Source: Candidatus Aramenus sulfurataquae (GTDB taxonomy: Archaea; Thermoproteota; Thermoprotei_A; Sulfolobales; Sulfolobaceae). Taken from it: 64,000 bases of DNA. The notes beneath the pieces were generated by a model that saw nothing but the letters and a program-made list of their open reading frames with translations, was not told where the DNA came from and did no database searches. Position numbers and translations under genes: made by a program. The DNA lies in the NCBI GenBank assembly GCA_000565255.1, contig ASRH01000003.1, forward strand, positions 124,001 to 188,000, in the 5' to 3' direction. The first letter of the stretch is position 1, and the number at the start of each line of letters is the position of its first letter. Positions 27,748 through 37,300 of the stretch are shown piece by piece.

Positions 27748-28821
27748 TTAATATGTAATCGTAACCGCCCTTCTCCTCCTCACTCCGAGTAGCAGAAGCA
27801 AGAACATGGAGACCAACGTAATGGTTGAAGCTAACACTTTCACGTCTATGGAGCTGACCACTGGCACGAAAACACCTCCAACAGCAGCTGCGTTCAGCGC
27901 TATTCCCATATTCCTGGCATTTGCTCCGTAAAGTTCAGCTACCCTAGGAGCCACTGAGTTTATTCCTAGGCCGAAAGCGTTGAATGGAACCAACGCCAGT
28001 GGGCTGTCAGTAAGGAAAAAGGTCGCTCCAGAGACTGCAGCGATAACAGCAGAAGTGGTTAACGCCCTAGTCTCCCCAAAGACCCTCGACAATGCGGGAA
28101 TCAAGAAGTACATGGGTATTGACGCGACGTAACCTACTACTAGCCAGACTATTCCACCTTCCCTCTCTAGCAACGAGGGCGCTAGCTGTAGCACGAAGGC
28201 AGGCTCAAATGAGAGAAAGAACACAAGAACTGCTGCAAATGACGGCATTTCCAACTTCAACGCGGGAGTTGTCCCCTCAAAAGCCTCTACCTTCCTATAG
28301 AGCAAAGAAAGCGGAAAAGTGACTGCTCCAGACAAGGTTGCAAGGTAAAAGTTAGCCATAGAAGTATACGCTAGGGCTCCCATGATCCAACCTACTGCCC
28401 ATCCGCTAAGGGTTGACGCTTGGATCAGCCTATTTCCTGATCTCACTGCCTGCTCCATAGCGAGAGACGTTGCTAGTCCGAACGAGACTCCAACTAGAAA
28501 CCTAACGAGTATAAGCAAGATAACGTTGTAGGTCAGCGCACTTGACAGCGCTAGGAAACCAAGGGAAGTAAATGAGGCTAAGTACGTCAGCTTGGAGCCC
28601 AGGAGCGCTATAACCCTCTGGTACGCTATCGCTCCCACTATCCTACCACCAAAGGGTATTGACACCACGAGGAAGGAAAGCCACGTGGGCAGGCGTAAGG
28701 AGGACACGAAAAACGCGGGCGTAACCAGAACGTAAGTTGGAACAGTGTAAGCAAGGAAGGAAGTGATGTAGTTTCCCCTGAAAGTCCTCGTAACGGATTC
28801 ACCGATTATCGAATTCTTCAA
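27748..28821 (-). CDS. MFS transporter
   Basis: The 357-residue protein has about ten to twelve membrane helices with MFS character, including VSIPFGGRIVGAIAYQR (the loop between helices 2 and 3) and a second half beginning around LALEMPSFAAVLVF-like sequence. It is shorter than the usual 400 or more residues. The substrate is not evident. The promoter lies in the 180-base divergent gap that also carries the 28.9-kb hairpin repeat and the start of a second MFS gene. Confidence 0.8.
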   Translation of the reverse strand: MKNSIIGESVTRTFRGNYITSFLAYTVPTYVLVTPAFFVSSLRLPTWLSFLVVSIPFGGRIVGAIAYQRVIALLGSKLTYLASFTSLGFLALSSALTYNVILLILVRFLVGVSFGLATSLAMEQAVRSGNRLIQASTLSGWAVGWIMGALAYTSMANFYLATLSGAVTFPLSLLYRKVEAFEGTTPALKLEMPSFAAVLVFFLSFEPAFVLQLAPSLLEREGGIVWLVVGYVASIPMYFLIPALSRVFGETRALTTSAVIAAVSGATFFLTDSPLALVPFNAFGLGINSVAPRVAELYGANARNMGIALNAAAVGGVFVPVVSSIDVKVLASTITLVSMFLLLLLGVRRRRAVTITY

Positions 28822-28896
28822 TATATTTTTAAATTTTAGGCCTGTAGTATATAAGTATACTTAGAAAAGTATAAATTTACCATTAATGATAGAAGA

Positions 28897-28943
28897 ATGA
28901 CAAACCTCGCCTTTTAAGGCGGGGAAGGGGTCAGATTTGTCAT
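28897..28943 (+). repeat. Solo hairpin repeat resembling an IS200/IS605 right end
   Basis: An inner stem CCTCGCCTT/AAGGCGGGG (28905-28924) is enclosed by ATGACAAA (28897-28904) and TTTGTCAT (28936-28943), also inverted. The 32 bases at 28900-28931 recur in inverted orientation at 43380-43411 with about two differences. A related hairpin, with more differences, ends the tnpB relic (about 11523-11545). It is read as a solo transposon end or orphan guide-RNA scaffold. Confidence 0.6.
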
Positions 28944-29001
28944 CACTTTAGTTAAGTTCGATTTTAAGTAAGTTTAATAAATAGTAGTATAACTGTCTCC
29001 T

Positions 29002-30201
29002 ATGAGCAATAGGGCAAACTACTTGGGCTCTTACGTCTCTTGGCTCATGGACTCGTACGATCTAGGTGCAGTAGTGATAACTGCAACGGTCTTGGAAAAG
29101 CTATTCTACCCTACCTTAGGTCTCGTAGGTTCTGTATTACCTATAGTCTTCACCGTAGTCACTAGACCTCTAGGAGGCTTTCTATTGGGCTACTTGTCTG
29201 ACCTCTACGGCAGGAAGAGGACTTTGATCTTTACTGTCTTGGGCTACTCATTGGCAATTGGGCTAACCGGCTTGCTTCCCACGTACTATCAAATAGGAGT
29301 GCTAGCCCCGGTTCTGCTTTCTATACTAAGGATGGTACAAGGGATCTTCATAGGTGGAGACGTTTCGTCTAGCTTTACCCTAGCAATGGAAAGCGTGAGG
29401 AAGTGGAGGGGCTTAGCGTCTGGGGTAATGCAGTCTGGGACGCTGGTTGGTTTTGTTATAGTTGATCTGCTGTTTAGCTACCTTTCCCTCCAACCCGGTT
29501 TCATTGAAGTAGGATGGAGGATTATTTTCCTACTTGGCGCGATCCCCGCAGCTCTAGCGTTAATAATAAGGTATAAGATGACGGAGTCCAAGGTCTATTT
29601 GGAGTCTGAGAAATTACCTCCGCTTAAGGGGCTAAAGCCCGTTCTGCAAACCATTGTAGTAATGATAGGCTTTTGGGTAATGATATACGCGGGCCCCCAG
29701 TTCGTTCCAGTCTTCCTAGGCTCAGTGTTGAAGCTAAAGCCCTCGGTATACGGAGAGTTAGCGCTCTTTATGAACTTGATAGGCATTCCAGCAATGACGA
29801 TCTCTGGGGTTATTTCAGACTTCATAGGCAGGAGAACTATGGCGTTAATAGGCATAGGAGTGGCGTTGGCAACTGCGTGGAGCTTCTACTTCTTTGCTAT
29901 TCATGACCTCTTATTGTCGATTCTTGTCTTTGGCTTTGGAATGAACCTCCCCTCAGCTATAACGCCTGCGTATCTAGCTGAAAGGTTCAAAACGTTTAGT
30001 AGAGCAACTGGTGTGGGGTTCTCTTACAACGGCGCGTTCATAGTTGCTGGCTTTACTTCTCTCGTAATCTCGCTCCTCTCCAGATATGCGCCAACAAACG
30101 CTGTGGCGTTCTCAGTCCTAGCTTTTGGTTCGGTACTGTCAGTTATAGGTCTTTTAGCAGGCCCAGAGACAATAAAGCAGAGCGAGCTAAAAGTCAGTTA
30201 G
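29002..30201 (+). CDS. MFS transporter, metabolite:H+ symporter-like
   Basis: The 399-residue protein has twelve predicted membrane helices. The loop 2-3 motif [13 protein letters not shown] and the acidic DSYDLGAVV in helix 1 are typical of the metabolite:H+ symporter branch, whose members import dicarboxylates, sugars or aromatic acids. A TATA-like GTTTAATAAAT (28972-28981) about 25 bases upstream supports the ATG start. The substrate cannot be assigned from the sequence. Confidence 0.85.
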   Translation: MSNRANYLGSYVSWLMDSYDLGAVVITATVLEKLFYPTLGLVGSVLPIVFTVVTRPLGGFLLGYLSDLYGRKRTLIFTVLGYSLAIGLTGLLPTYYQIGVLAPVLLSILRMVQGIFIGGDVSSSFTLAMESVRKWRGLASGVMQSGTLVGFVIVDLLFSYLSLQPGFIEVGWRIIFLLGAIPAALALIIRYKMTESKVYLESEKLPPLKGLKPVLQTIVVMIGFWVMIYAGPQFVPVFLGSVLKLKPSVYGELALFMNLIGIPAMTISGVISDFIGRRTMALIGIGVALATAWSFYFFAIHDLLLSILVFGFGMNLPSAITPAYLAERFKTFSRATGVGFSYNGAFIVAGFTSLVISLLSRYAPTNAVAFSVLAFGSVLSVIGLLAGPETIKQSELKVS

Positions 30202-30280
30202 TTTTTACAAAATTTAATAGAATAAGAAAAAACCTAGAAAAGTTTTTTTAACTTTAACAAAAGTATGTATTTGAGGACAA

Positions 30281-30829
30281 ATGTCCGGAAAAGAGTTACT
30301 TAATCCAGGCAATAGCACTAGGCTAGAATACTTGTGGCCAGTTAGGTTCGCTGTAGGCTGGATGTATTTAGATGGAGGACTAAGGAAGGCAGTCTTGAAG
30401 CCAGCAAAGCTTGATCCCAATTCCTCCTCTTTCGTTGGAGGGAAACTAGTCAACTTCCTACCACACGCAGGCCCATTTAAACCCTTCCTGCTGATGACCT
30501 TAGAAAACAAATCCCTAGACGTCACGTTCTTAACGGTCTTTAGCTATATAGAGCTACTAGTAGGTCTATTCCTCGTGATAGGCCTATTGAGCAGGTTAGC
30601 GTCCCTCGGAGCTCTAGCTATGGCAGTTGGTTTTGCACCTGCCTACTGGCTGGGTTCCACTTGCGAAGATGAATGGCAAATAGGTGCTCTACTCACTGCG
30701 GGCTCAATAACCCTAATGCTGGCCGCGCCAGGAAGGGTACTAGGTCTCGATTACTTCCTTTACAAGAAGTTCGGAGATAGACCCTTGGCCAAGAACGTGC
30801 CAATACTGAAGTGGATTAAGCTGTGGTGA
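30281..30829 (+). CDS. doxD: Thiosulfate:quinone oxidoreductase subunit DoxD
   Basis: DoxD is the membrane subunit of the enzyme that oxidises thiosulfate to tetrathionate and passes electrons to caldariella quinone. The 182-residue protein begins with the [20 protein letters not shown] stretch typical of DoxD, and has four membrane segments. The doxA gene begins 5 bases after its stop. The pair is a hallmark of sulfur-oxidising Sulfolobales. The mRNA has a short leader, since a GAGGAC element precedes the ATG. Confidence 0.9.
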   Translation: MSGKELLNPGNSTRLEYLWPVRFAVGWMYLDGGLRKAVLKPAKLDPNSSSFVGGKLVNFLPHAGPFKPFLLMTLENKSLDVTFLTVFSYIELLVGLFLVIGLLSRLASLGALAMAVGFAPAYWLGSTCEDEWQIGALLTAGSITLMLAAPGRVLGLDYFLYKKFGDRPLAKNVPILKWIKLW

Positions 30830-30834
30830 CATTA

Positions 30835-31335
30835 ATGGATAGAGTGACTATCGTTGCAATAGTGTTTTCAATCCTTGTAGCAGGGTGGATTCTGGGAACT
30901 GGTCAGTGGGCTTACGGAAACGTTGTAGGTACTTTGGTGAATAACTCAAAGCTACCTAAACTTCAAATTACGTATGCCAAGATGACCTCGACAGGCAATG
31001 GCACTGAGCTAATACTGAACATAACCGACGTAGATGGACCAGACGCGTATCCTGCCTCCGGCACAATGCTGATAATAAGCAACTCTACGTATACGTTAGT
31101 CTTGAATTCCAGCCAAGTAGCTCACGATACTGTTAAGATCATACAAGCCCCTTGGAACGAGAACAAGAAGGACTCCGTGAACTGGTATTCCGGTTTTGTG
31201 ATAGTGTTAGGCAGTGAGGCCCAGTTCCACCTAATAATCCCAGTGCACCTCAGTCCGGGCACATATAAATTAACAATAGTGACGCCTGCAGTTTCCCAGT
31301 CTAGGTGGGCTACTGCAAGCGTGACTTTAAGCTAA
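30835..31335 (+). CDS. doxA: Thiosulfate:quinone oxidoreductase subunit DoxA
   Basis: DoxA is the small partner of DoxD. The 166-residue product has one N-terminal membrane anchor ([20 protein letters not shown]) and an outward beta-rich domain with several N-x-S/T sequons, as expected for a pseudoperiplasmic protein. The ATG at 30835 is chosen over GTG at 30823 because GGTGA, overlapping the doxD stop, lies 5 bases before it. This spacing suggests coupled translation with doxD. Confidence 0.85.
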   Translation: MDRVTIVAIVFSILVAGWILGTGQWAYGNVVGTLVNNSKLPKLQITYAKMTSTGNGTELILNITDVDGPDAYPASGTMLIISNSTYTLVLNSSQVAHDTVKIIQAPWNENKKDSVNWYSGFVIVLGSEAQFHLIIPVHLSPGTYKLTIVTPAVSQSRWATASVTLS

Positions 31336-31363
31336 GGGATAAAACTCTTTTTTTGGGATTAAA

Positions 31364-32092
31364 ATGAGGAGACACGTTCTAAGCGTCGTCGTTTTAATCT
31401 TAGTTGTTTTCTTCATAATTTCCTTCTCGCTTTGGAGCCCCATCGTTTCCATCTTTTACCCAGTGCCGCTAGAACACCTTGTGAAGGTGTCTGGAAAGGA
31501 CTTTGACAATGGCTCAGTTGCCGTCTATTTTATAACGTGGTATGGATGTCCCTACGGCGCAACAGTTTCTTGGCCCCTCTATGTGTTCCTGGAGAAGTTC
31601 GGAAACGTCACTGTAGAGCCCCACTACAGTATGGTCGAGGGGGATATAGGCTCCCCAGTCCCAGGTTTACTGTTCTTAAATTACTCGTCAAAGCTGATCT
31701 CCTTTCACGTCCTTTACCTTTACAACCAGTACCTTAATGCCACTCCTAATGGGACGAGAATAGATAACTTGGTAACGTATGGTCTTGGTGTAATAAAACA
31801 GGAGGAACCACCTTGGGTGTACTCGCTAATTAAGGAATACGAAGTAGACCTACCTCTTGTGTCTCCCTGGACCAACGTCGTTAACTCCGGTAACCCTCCG
31901 CACGTGGCTACTGCCTTAATTATAACCTCACCAAAAGGTACCTTCATGCTCATAGGCTATCCCTCAACGCTTTCCCCTCAAGATGTTCTTAGCATATCCT
32001 CCAACGCCACTTACTTGCTTGCGCTCGTAAACTCGGGTAAGGTCCCCCCTCAGATACTCTCCTTCTCTGAACAGCTTGTCCAAGACGTTTAG
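31364..32092 (+). CDS. DUF929 family protein, thioredoxin-like, membrane-anchored
   Basis: The 242-residue protein has an N-terminal membrane anchor (about 5-28) and an extracytoplasmic domain. YFITWYGCPYGATVSWPLY (about residue 55) resembles a thioredoxin-fold strand plus redox loop with a single cysteine, as in DUF929 proteins of Sulfolobales. Several sequons follow. It lies 28 bases after doxA on the same strand. A role in thiol or sulfur chemistry outside the membrane is plausible from this position but unproven. Confidence 0.7.
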   Translation: MRRHVLSVVVLILVVFFIISFSLWSPIVSIFYPVPLEHLVKVSGKDFDNGSVAVYFITWYGCPYGATVSWPLYVFLEKFGNVTVEPHYSMVEGDIGSPVPGLLFLNYSSKLISFHVLYLYNQYLNATPNGTRIDNLVTYGLGVIKQEEPPWVYSLIKEYEVDLPLVSPWTNVVNSGNPPHVATALIITSPKGTFMLIGYPSTLSPQDVLSISSNATYLLALVNSGKVPPQILSFSEQLVQDV

Positions 32093-32135
32093 GTTTTCCT
32101 CAAAAAGTAGAAAAGGGACCTAACGGAATATTCTT

Positions 32136-33590
32136 ATGCTCAAGAGAACTCTTGAAGTTGCCTTTAAGCTTCTTCCGAGAATACTCATGTTAAGACATTA
32201 CAGAGACCTTTACCTTAAAGGTAAGGAAATTGACGAGAAAGATGTGGAGGAAGAGGCAGAAAAAATGCTTAATGCGCTGATTTCCCTAGGTCCCACTTTT
32301 ATTAAGATAGGCCAGATGCTCTCAGTACACTCAGATGTGTTGCCTGAGGGATACCTTAAGGTCCTCTCGAGGCTCCAAGATCAAGTTCCGCCCTCCCCTT
32401 GGGACAGCGTAAAGCAAATTATTGACGAGGATTTGGGAGAGAGAGCAAAGGAGCTGGAAATAAACCCTGTGCCCCTTTCCTCTGCTAGCATAGGGCAGGT
32501 CTACTTAGCCAAATACAAGGGAAAGGACGTCGTTGTGAAGGTGAACCGACCGAGGATAAGGGAAACAGTAGAGGAGGACATCCAAGTTATAAAGAGACTG
32601 ATGCCATTTCTTAAGTTCCTATTTGACGAGTCCTTTTACGAGAGCTTCAAGGCCATAGTCAACGACTTTTCCTCCAGGATATTCGAGGAGATGGACTTCA
32701 CAAAGGAGGAGTTTTACATGAGAAAGATAGCCGAGGAGCTCAGCGCGTTCCCTGACGTTATAGTGCCAAAGCCCTACTTCTCGACTAAGAGGGTGTTGGT
32801 TATGGAATACGTCAAGGGATATAAGGTTATAAGCGAGGAGGCCAAGAAAATTGTGGAGCCAAGCTACCTTGCGTACAAGGTTTTCAAGGTTTTCATGGTT
32901 ATGTTGTTAGAGAAGGAGTACTTCCATGCAGATCCCCATCCAGGGAACGTAGCAGTGGACGAAAAGGGAAACTTAATCATTTACGACTTCGGTATGGTCG
33001 GGAGGATGGATAAGGACACTAGGAACAAGTTAATTAGGGCGTATGCTTCTCTAGTTAGGCTAGACGGCATAGGGCTAGTTAAAGTCTTGGAGGAGTTGGG
33101 CGCAGTTCAGCCGGAAGCAGATAGAGAGCTGTTGGCAAAGGGGATAGAGATTTTCTTGAGCGGCTTTAGTGGCGTAACGCCGGAGACGTTAGAAGTCGAG
33201 CAGTTCTTGAACGCGGCCAACGAGGTATTTTACAGGTTCCCTTTGAGATTGCCCCAGAAGTTGGTGCTATCCATAAGGATGACGTCTACGTTGGGAGGGA
33301 CTTGTCTGCAGATAGATCCAGAGTTTAAATTCTTCGAAAAACTAGTGGAGCTCATAGAAGAACAAGGGCTAGAGCTCCCTGCCATGGTGGACGAGATCAG
33401 GGACACATTTTCCTCAGCTCTGAGGAAGTTTAGGTTGTCTCTGCTGGAGAAACCCATAGTCACTAAGAAGGAGAAGGTAGATAAAATACCCATTGTATTC
33501 GTTATTATAGCTTTGATTATATACTTGGTACTTAAACAGCCGGTTCCCTCTATATTAGTAGCAATACTGGGGCTCGCATTAAAAAGGTGA
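32136..33590 (+). CDS. ABC1/UbiB-family atypical kinase
   Basis: The 484-residue protein has the UbiB/ADCK hallmarks: the KxGQ motif (FIKIGQMLSVHSDVLP near 55), the A-rich nucleotide loop (PLSSASIGQVYLAKYKGKDVVVKV), HADPHPGN (about residue 266) and YDFGMVGRM. Two membrane helices end the protein. In other organisms such proteins support quinone biosynthesis. Archaeal caldariella quinone could be its context here, and the neighbouring DoxDA reduces that quinone. The link to doxDA is inference. Confidence 0.85.
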   Translation: MLKRTLEVAFKLLPRILMLRHYRDLYLKGKEIDEKDVEEEAEKMLNALISLGPTFIKIGQMLSVHSDVLPEGYLKVLSRLQDQVPPSPWDSVKQIIDEDLGERAKELEINPVPLSSASIGQVYLAKYKGKDVVVKVNRPRIRETVEEDIQVIKRLMPFLKFLFDESFYESFKAIVNDFSSRIFEEMDFTKEEFYMRKIAEELSAFPDVIVPKPYFSTKRVLVMEYVKGYKVISEEAKKIVEPSYLAYKVFKVFMVMLLEKEYFHADPHPGNVAVDEKGNLIIYDFGMVGRMDKDTRNKLIRAYASLVRLDGIGLVKVLEELGAVQPEADRELLAKGIEIFLSGFSGVTPETLEVEQFLNAANEVFYRFPLRLPQKLVLSIRMTSTLGGTCLQIDPEFKFFEKLVELIEEQGLELPAMVDEIRDTFSSALRKFRLSLLEKPIVTKKEKVDKIPIVFVIIALIIYLVLKQPVPSILVAILGLALKR

Positions 33591-33592
33591 TT

Positions 33593-33973
33593 TTACTCAA
33601 TCTTAATGGTTACAGTGCCCTCAATTGGTAACCTAAGCGTAAGAACGCCGTTCTCGTACTTGCCTGTTATCTCTCCGCCTTTCTTGGCAGTTATTGGGAG
33701 CCTTATTACCTTATACACTTTCTTGGGACGCTGGCTTATGTACCTCTTTCCAGCCTCGCTTATTTCCCTCTCCGCCTCTATGACTAGCTCGTTCTGTGGC
33801 GTTATCCTCGCCTTAATGTTCTCCTTATTGAAACCAGGCATGTCCGCTACGATTACGAGGTACCCTCCTTCCTCGTAGACGTCAACAGGGGGATAAGTGG
33901 CCTCGTAAAACCCCCTGCTCAGCTCTTCTGCCCTCTTTATCAACTCGTTTTTAATGGCCGAGGTTATGCTCAC
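33593..33973 (-). CDS. Hsp20/alpha-crystallin small heat-shock protein
   Basis: The 126-residue protein has a central alpha-crystallin domain (PPVDVYEEGGYLVIVADMPGFN to YENGVLTLRLPI) and a short N terminus. The C-terminal I-x-I/V anchoring motif is reduced to VTIKIE. Small heat-shock proteins hold unfolded proteins for refolding. The start is GTG at 33973, preceded by two purine-rich runs including GGAGGTGA. The stop lies 2 bases from the UbiB stop, tail-to-tail. Confidence 0.9.
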   Translation of the reverse strand: MSITSAIKNELIKRAEELSRGFYEATYPPVDVYEEGGYLVIVADMPGFNKENIKARITPQNELVIEAEREISEAGKRYISQRPKKVYKVIRLPITAKKGGEITGKYENGVLTLRLPIEGTVTIKIE

Positions 33974-34073
33974 TCCTGGCTCACCTCCTCCTTAAAAGGA
34001 ACTTGAAAATTCTATATAGCAAATACCATCTAAGTAGTCTCATAAAGATAAAGTGTCATCCTTCATTAATATA

Positions 34074-34085
34074 CTTTTTTATTAT
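34074..34085 (+). promoter_or_regulatory. TATA element deciding the start at 34108
   Basis: CTTTTTTATTATAG lies about 27 bases upstream of the ATG at 34108. An earlier in-frame ATG at 34003 would add 35 residues of low-complexity sequence and lie before the likely transcription start. Confidence 0.6.
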
Positions 34086-34107
34086 AGATGATGTCTTTTC
34101 CTCATCT

Positions 34108-35085
34108 ATGAGAGCGTTGTTTTTCAACGAGAACGGTATAGATAACCTAAAGTACGGAGAACTCCCGGAGCCGTCCTTAACCGAGGGCGAGGTCCTAATT
34201 AGAGTCGTAAAGGCTGGGGTTACCCAGTTGGATTACATGACAGTAAGCTCAATGAAGGTCAGCCCTCTACCCCACGTCCCGGGCTCAGAGTTCGCCGGAA
34301 TAGTGGAGGAAGTGAAAGGAAAAGCTAGCGTAAACCCAGGGGATAAGGTGGCAGTGTACACTAGGACTTTCGACGGAACTTGTAGCTTCTGCAGGGAGGG
34401 AAAGGAGATGCTATGTACATCGGGGAAGAGGATAGGGATTGACGAGAACGGCGGTTACGCGGAGTACGTAAAGGTACCGTCAAACTTGGTGGTAAAGGCT
34501 GACCTCCACTGGGACTTAATGGCGTCCTTGTCCATTTCCGCCCTGGCCCCTTACCACGCGCTCAAAGAGGCCAGAGTTGGAAAAGGAGCGACAGTAGTAG
34601 TTTTTGGAGCGTCGGGGAGCACTGGGATTTTTGCCACTCAGTTAGCGGAGATCATGGGGGCCACGGTAGTGGCAGTAACAGACCACGACTTCAAGATCTC
34701 AAGGCACACAGTTTCCTATTCGCAGGCTGAGGACTACGTGAGGGCTCTCACAGATGGGGAAATGGCAGACGTCGTCGTGAACCCCCTTGGCGCAAAGTAC
34801 TGGGATCTTGGTGTGAGGCTGTTAAGGAAGTCTGGAAGGATGGTGTTTTTCGGCACTCTTACTGGGAGTAAGGTCACCTTAGATCTAAGCTCTGCTTACT
34901 TGTCCCACGTGAGCTTCATAGGTACATTTAGGGGCTCTTTCCAAGAGTTTAAGGAACTGGCGGAGCTTTGTCGGAAATGCAAGCCGTACACGTGGAGAGA
35001 GTTCTCGCTGGAAGAGGGAAAGGATGCTCTCCTCGCGTTAAAGTCGCCAGAGAGAAAAGGAAGGATTATGCTTAAGGTTACTTAA
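34108..35085 (+). CDS. Zinc-type alcohol dehydrogenase/quinone reductase family protein
   Basis: Starting at MRALFFNENGIDN, the product is 325 residues of the medium-chain dehydrogenase family. GTCSFCREGKEMLC (about 91-104) looks like a partial structural-zinc lobe. The Rossmann motif is VVVFGASGSTGIFATQLAE (about 160-178). The usual catalytic-zinc cysteine near residue 40 is replaced by a TQLD sequence, so it may reduce enones or quinones rather than oxidise alcohols. It ends 8 bases into the convergent MarR gene. Confidence 0.8.
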   Translation: MRALFFNENGIDNLKYGELPEPSLTEGEVLIRVVKAGVTQLDYMTVSSMKVSPLPHVPGSEFAGIVEEVKGKASVNPGDKVAVYTRTFDGTCSFCREGKEMLCTSGKRIGIDENGGYAEYVKVPSNLVVKADLHWDLMASLSISALAPYHALKEARVGKGATVVVFGASGSTGIFATQLAEIMGATVVAVTDHDFKISRHTVSYSQAEDYVRALTDGEMADVVVNPLGAKYWDLGVRLLRKSGRMVFFGTLTGSKVTLDLSSAYLSHVSFIGTFRGSFQEFKELAELCRKCKPYTWREFSLEEGKDALLALKSPERKGRIMLKVT

Positions 35086-35485
35086 GCTCCTTTTCCAACT
35101 CCTTTTCCACTTCTTCAAAGAACTTGATGACCTCCTCCTCGTTCACCCTCTTAAGGATCGATGTGAGGGCCTTCTTGTACTCTTCCCTAGTGCTGTCCAA
35201 CACTTTTTTCCCTTCTTCAGTTATCGATATCCTAACGTACCTTTTGTCCTCCTCCTGTTTTTCCTTAGTCACCAGCCCTTTCTTTTCAAGCTTTTCCACA
35301 AGCTCAGTTACTGTCGATTTCCCTATTCCTATCTGCTCCGCTATTTCCGTTACGTTCTTGGGGCCAATGAAAACTTGGAACAGTACTTGGATTTCGGTGT
35401 AGCTATAACCGTGCTTTTCAGACTCTCTTTGGAGTAACCTCTTCAGGTTTCTGAACCCTTTCAGTATTTTTTCCCAGTTCTCCAA
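35078..35485 (-). CDS. MarR-family transcriptional regulator
   Basis: The 135-residue winged-helix protein has the MarR layout. The recognition helix is in TEIAEQIGIGKSTVTELVEKLEKKGLV (about 56-82), and the wing KQEEDKRYVRISITEEGKKVL follows. The first 68 bases overlap the end of the DHA2 efflux gene on the same strand, so both are likely on one transcript. It probably controls that pump in response to a drug or phenolic ligand. It may also affect the convergent dehydrogenase gene. Confidence 0.85.
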   Translation of the reverse strand: MENWEKILKGFRNLKRLLQRESEKHGYSYTEIQVLFQVFIGPKNVTEIAEQIGIGKSTVTELVEKLEKKGLVTKEKQEEDKRYVRISITEEGKKVLDSTREEYKKALTSILKRVNEEEVIKFFEEVEKELEKELK

Positions 35486-37100
35486 GATTTTCAGCCCTTC
35501 TCCCTGATCTTACTAAAGAGAGGATGCCAGAGATAATAAGTATGACTATGGAGATGAGGACGATCTCCTTAAAGGACGATGCAAAGGCTGGAGCAATGGC
35601 GAGGGAGAAGAACTGCGGACTAGATATTTCTTGGGCAAGGGAAGGTGGTAGGTGAGAGGCTAAGGGGGACAAGGGATCGTAGCCTAAGAGAGCTGAGAAG
35701 AGGGCAACGCTAGCGGGTATATTTGGCACAGCAGTTATGCCTGCTGAGCTTAGGGCAGAGGACAGGGCAGAAGGCAAGGCAGACGCCATCCCAGAGATTA
35801 CTATCACGAAGTAGAGGGCAACGCTTGCAGTGGAAGCAGTGTTGCCTAGTGCTGCCCTCATTCCAGATGCAGCCCCTCTAAAGCTGGGAGGAACGGAGCT
35901 CATTATGTCTGCTAGGTTTGGCGAGTTAAAGAGCCCAAGACCAGCGCCTATGACAAAGATGCTAACCGCGAAGTCGAAGTAATTGAAGTTGTACGGAAGG
36001 AAGTAAAGGAATGCGAAGCCAATGGCTGAAAGGAAGAGGCCCCCAGAGGTAAAGTACTTAGAGCCATACCTGTCTGCTAAGTATCCACCAAGCGTCCCGA
36101 ATATAGCAAAGCCAACTAGGTTTGGTATCAAGTAGATTCCGGCCCAGAAGGGCACAGAGGAAAAGGAGTAGCCATGTAGCGGTAGCCATATCGCCTCCAA
36201 CAGTAGGATGAACATTATCGTAATCCCCTGTCTCACTAGCGACGACGTTATGTTGGTCAAGTTGGCTATGGAGAAGTCCCTTATTCTAAAAAGAGAAAGG
36301 TTGAACATAGGGTCTTTGACCCTTCTCTCGACGAACACAAAGGCTATTAGCATTATTAAGGAAGTAGGAAGACCTATCCAGAATATTGGGTTTCCAAAGC
36401 CTAGCTGGGAATTACCATAAGGTATGAGGGCATAAGAGACTGCTATTAAGAGCAGGGTTATGAAACCAGTGAAGAGCAAGTTGCCTGCAAGATCTATCCT
36501 TCCCTTTCTCTTCTCCCCTATATCCTTTAAGGTCTTGTATGCCCAAACTGCGGCAAAAGCTCCTATAGGTACGTTTACTAGGAAGATAAGCCTCCAGTTT
36601 ATGGCGGAAAGCACTCCTCCCAGTATGAGCCCAGCTATTCCTCCCACTAGTCCTGCAACTTGGTTTAGTCCTAGGGCCCTACCCAGTTCTTGCCTAGGGA
36701 AGTAGTCTGCAAGTATAGCAGCGCTGTTGACCATGAGAAATCCACCACCGACTCCCTGTAGGATTCTGAACACGATTAGCTGGAGCACGCCTGCTGTCCC
36801 CTTGGCCGAGACTGAGGAAAGAAGCAAGGAAGCCACTGTGAAGATCACTAGACCAATGACGTAAAGCCTTGCCCTTCCATACGCGTCTGAGATCCTCCCT
36901 AAGGTGACGGTGAATGAGGAGGTTATTATCATGTAACCTAGTATCAGCCACAGCAAGTAAGCCACCGCGCCAGCGTTTGTGGGGTTAAAGTCCAGCCCCT
37001 GAAATATAGCTGGCAACGAGATAATTATCATATTGTAGTTGGCGAAAGCCATGAAAATTGCTATGGTAGTATTAGTAAGGGCTATCCACTTTCTGTCCAT
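35418..37100 (-). CDS. MFS drug-efflux protein, DHA2 (EmrB/QacA) family
   Basis: The 560-residue protein has fourteen predicted membrane helices, with GRISDAYGRARLYVIGLVIF (loop 2-3) and the RILQGVGGGFLMVNSAAILADYF motif C region typical of DHA2 antiporters. A hydrophobic insert of about 70 residues near the C terminus (SALPSALSSALSSAG...) lengthens the last loop. The downstream MarR gene overlaps its end. Upstream, a palindromic GTTTATAAAC at 37123-37132 contains the TATA box. Confidence 0.85.
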   Translation of the reverse strand: MDRKWIALTNTTIAIFMAFANYNMIIISLPAIFQGLDFNPTNAGAVAYLLWLILGYMIITSSFTVTLGRISDAYGRARLYVIGLVIFTVASLLLSSVSAKGTAGVLQLIVFRILQGVGGGFLMVNSAAILADYFPRQELGRALGLNQVAGLVGGIAGLILGGVLSAINWRLIFLVNVPIGAFAAVWAYKTLKDIGEKRKGRIDLAGNLLFTGFITLLLIAVSYALIPYGNSQLGFGNPIFWIGLPTSLIMLIAFVFVERRVKDPMFNLSLFRIRDFSIANLTNITSSLVRQGITIMFILLLEAIWLPLHGYSFSSVPFWAGIYLIPNLVGFAIFGTLGGYLADRYGSKYFTSGGLFLSAIGFAFLYFLPYNFNYFDFAVSIFVIGAGLGLFNSPNLADIMSSVPPSFRGAASGMRAALGNTASTASVALYFVIVISGMASALPSALSSALSSAGITAVPNIPASVALFSALLGYDPLSPLASHLPPSLAQEISSPQFFSLAIAPAFASSFKEIVLISIVILIISGILSLVRSGRRAENLGELGKNTERVQKPEEVTPKRV

Positions 37101-37300
37101 GGGATATTTCGTAACAGAACGCGTTTATAAACTTTCTTTACGATCCTACATTATAAATAATGACATTAAACAAAAAATTTGAATTAATCTAGAAATTAAG
37201 GCCAAAGGAGTTTTTCAATGACAGAAAGGCAGATGCCTTTTAGGTTTAAGAGCACAGAATGCAAAGTTTAAATGTTCAGTATCGAAATTTTTGAATAAAT

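Noticed and set aside
37217-37270. 17-codon frame with a good AAAGGAG Shine-Dalgarno
   Set aside because: Too short to support, with no TATA element at a useful distance and no recognised sequence.
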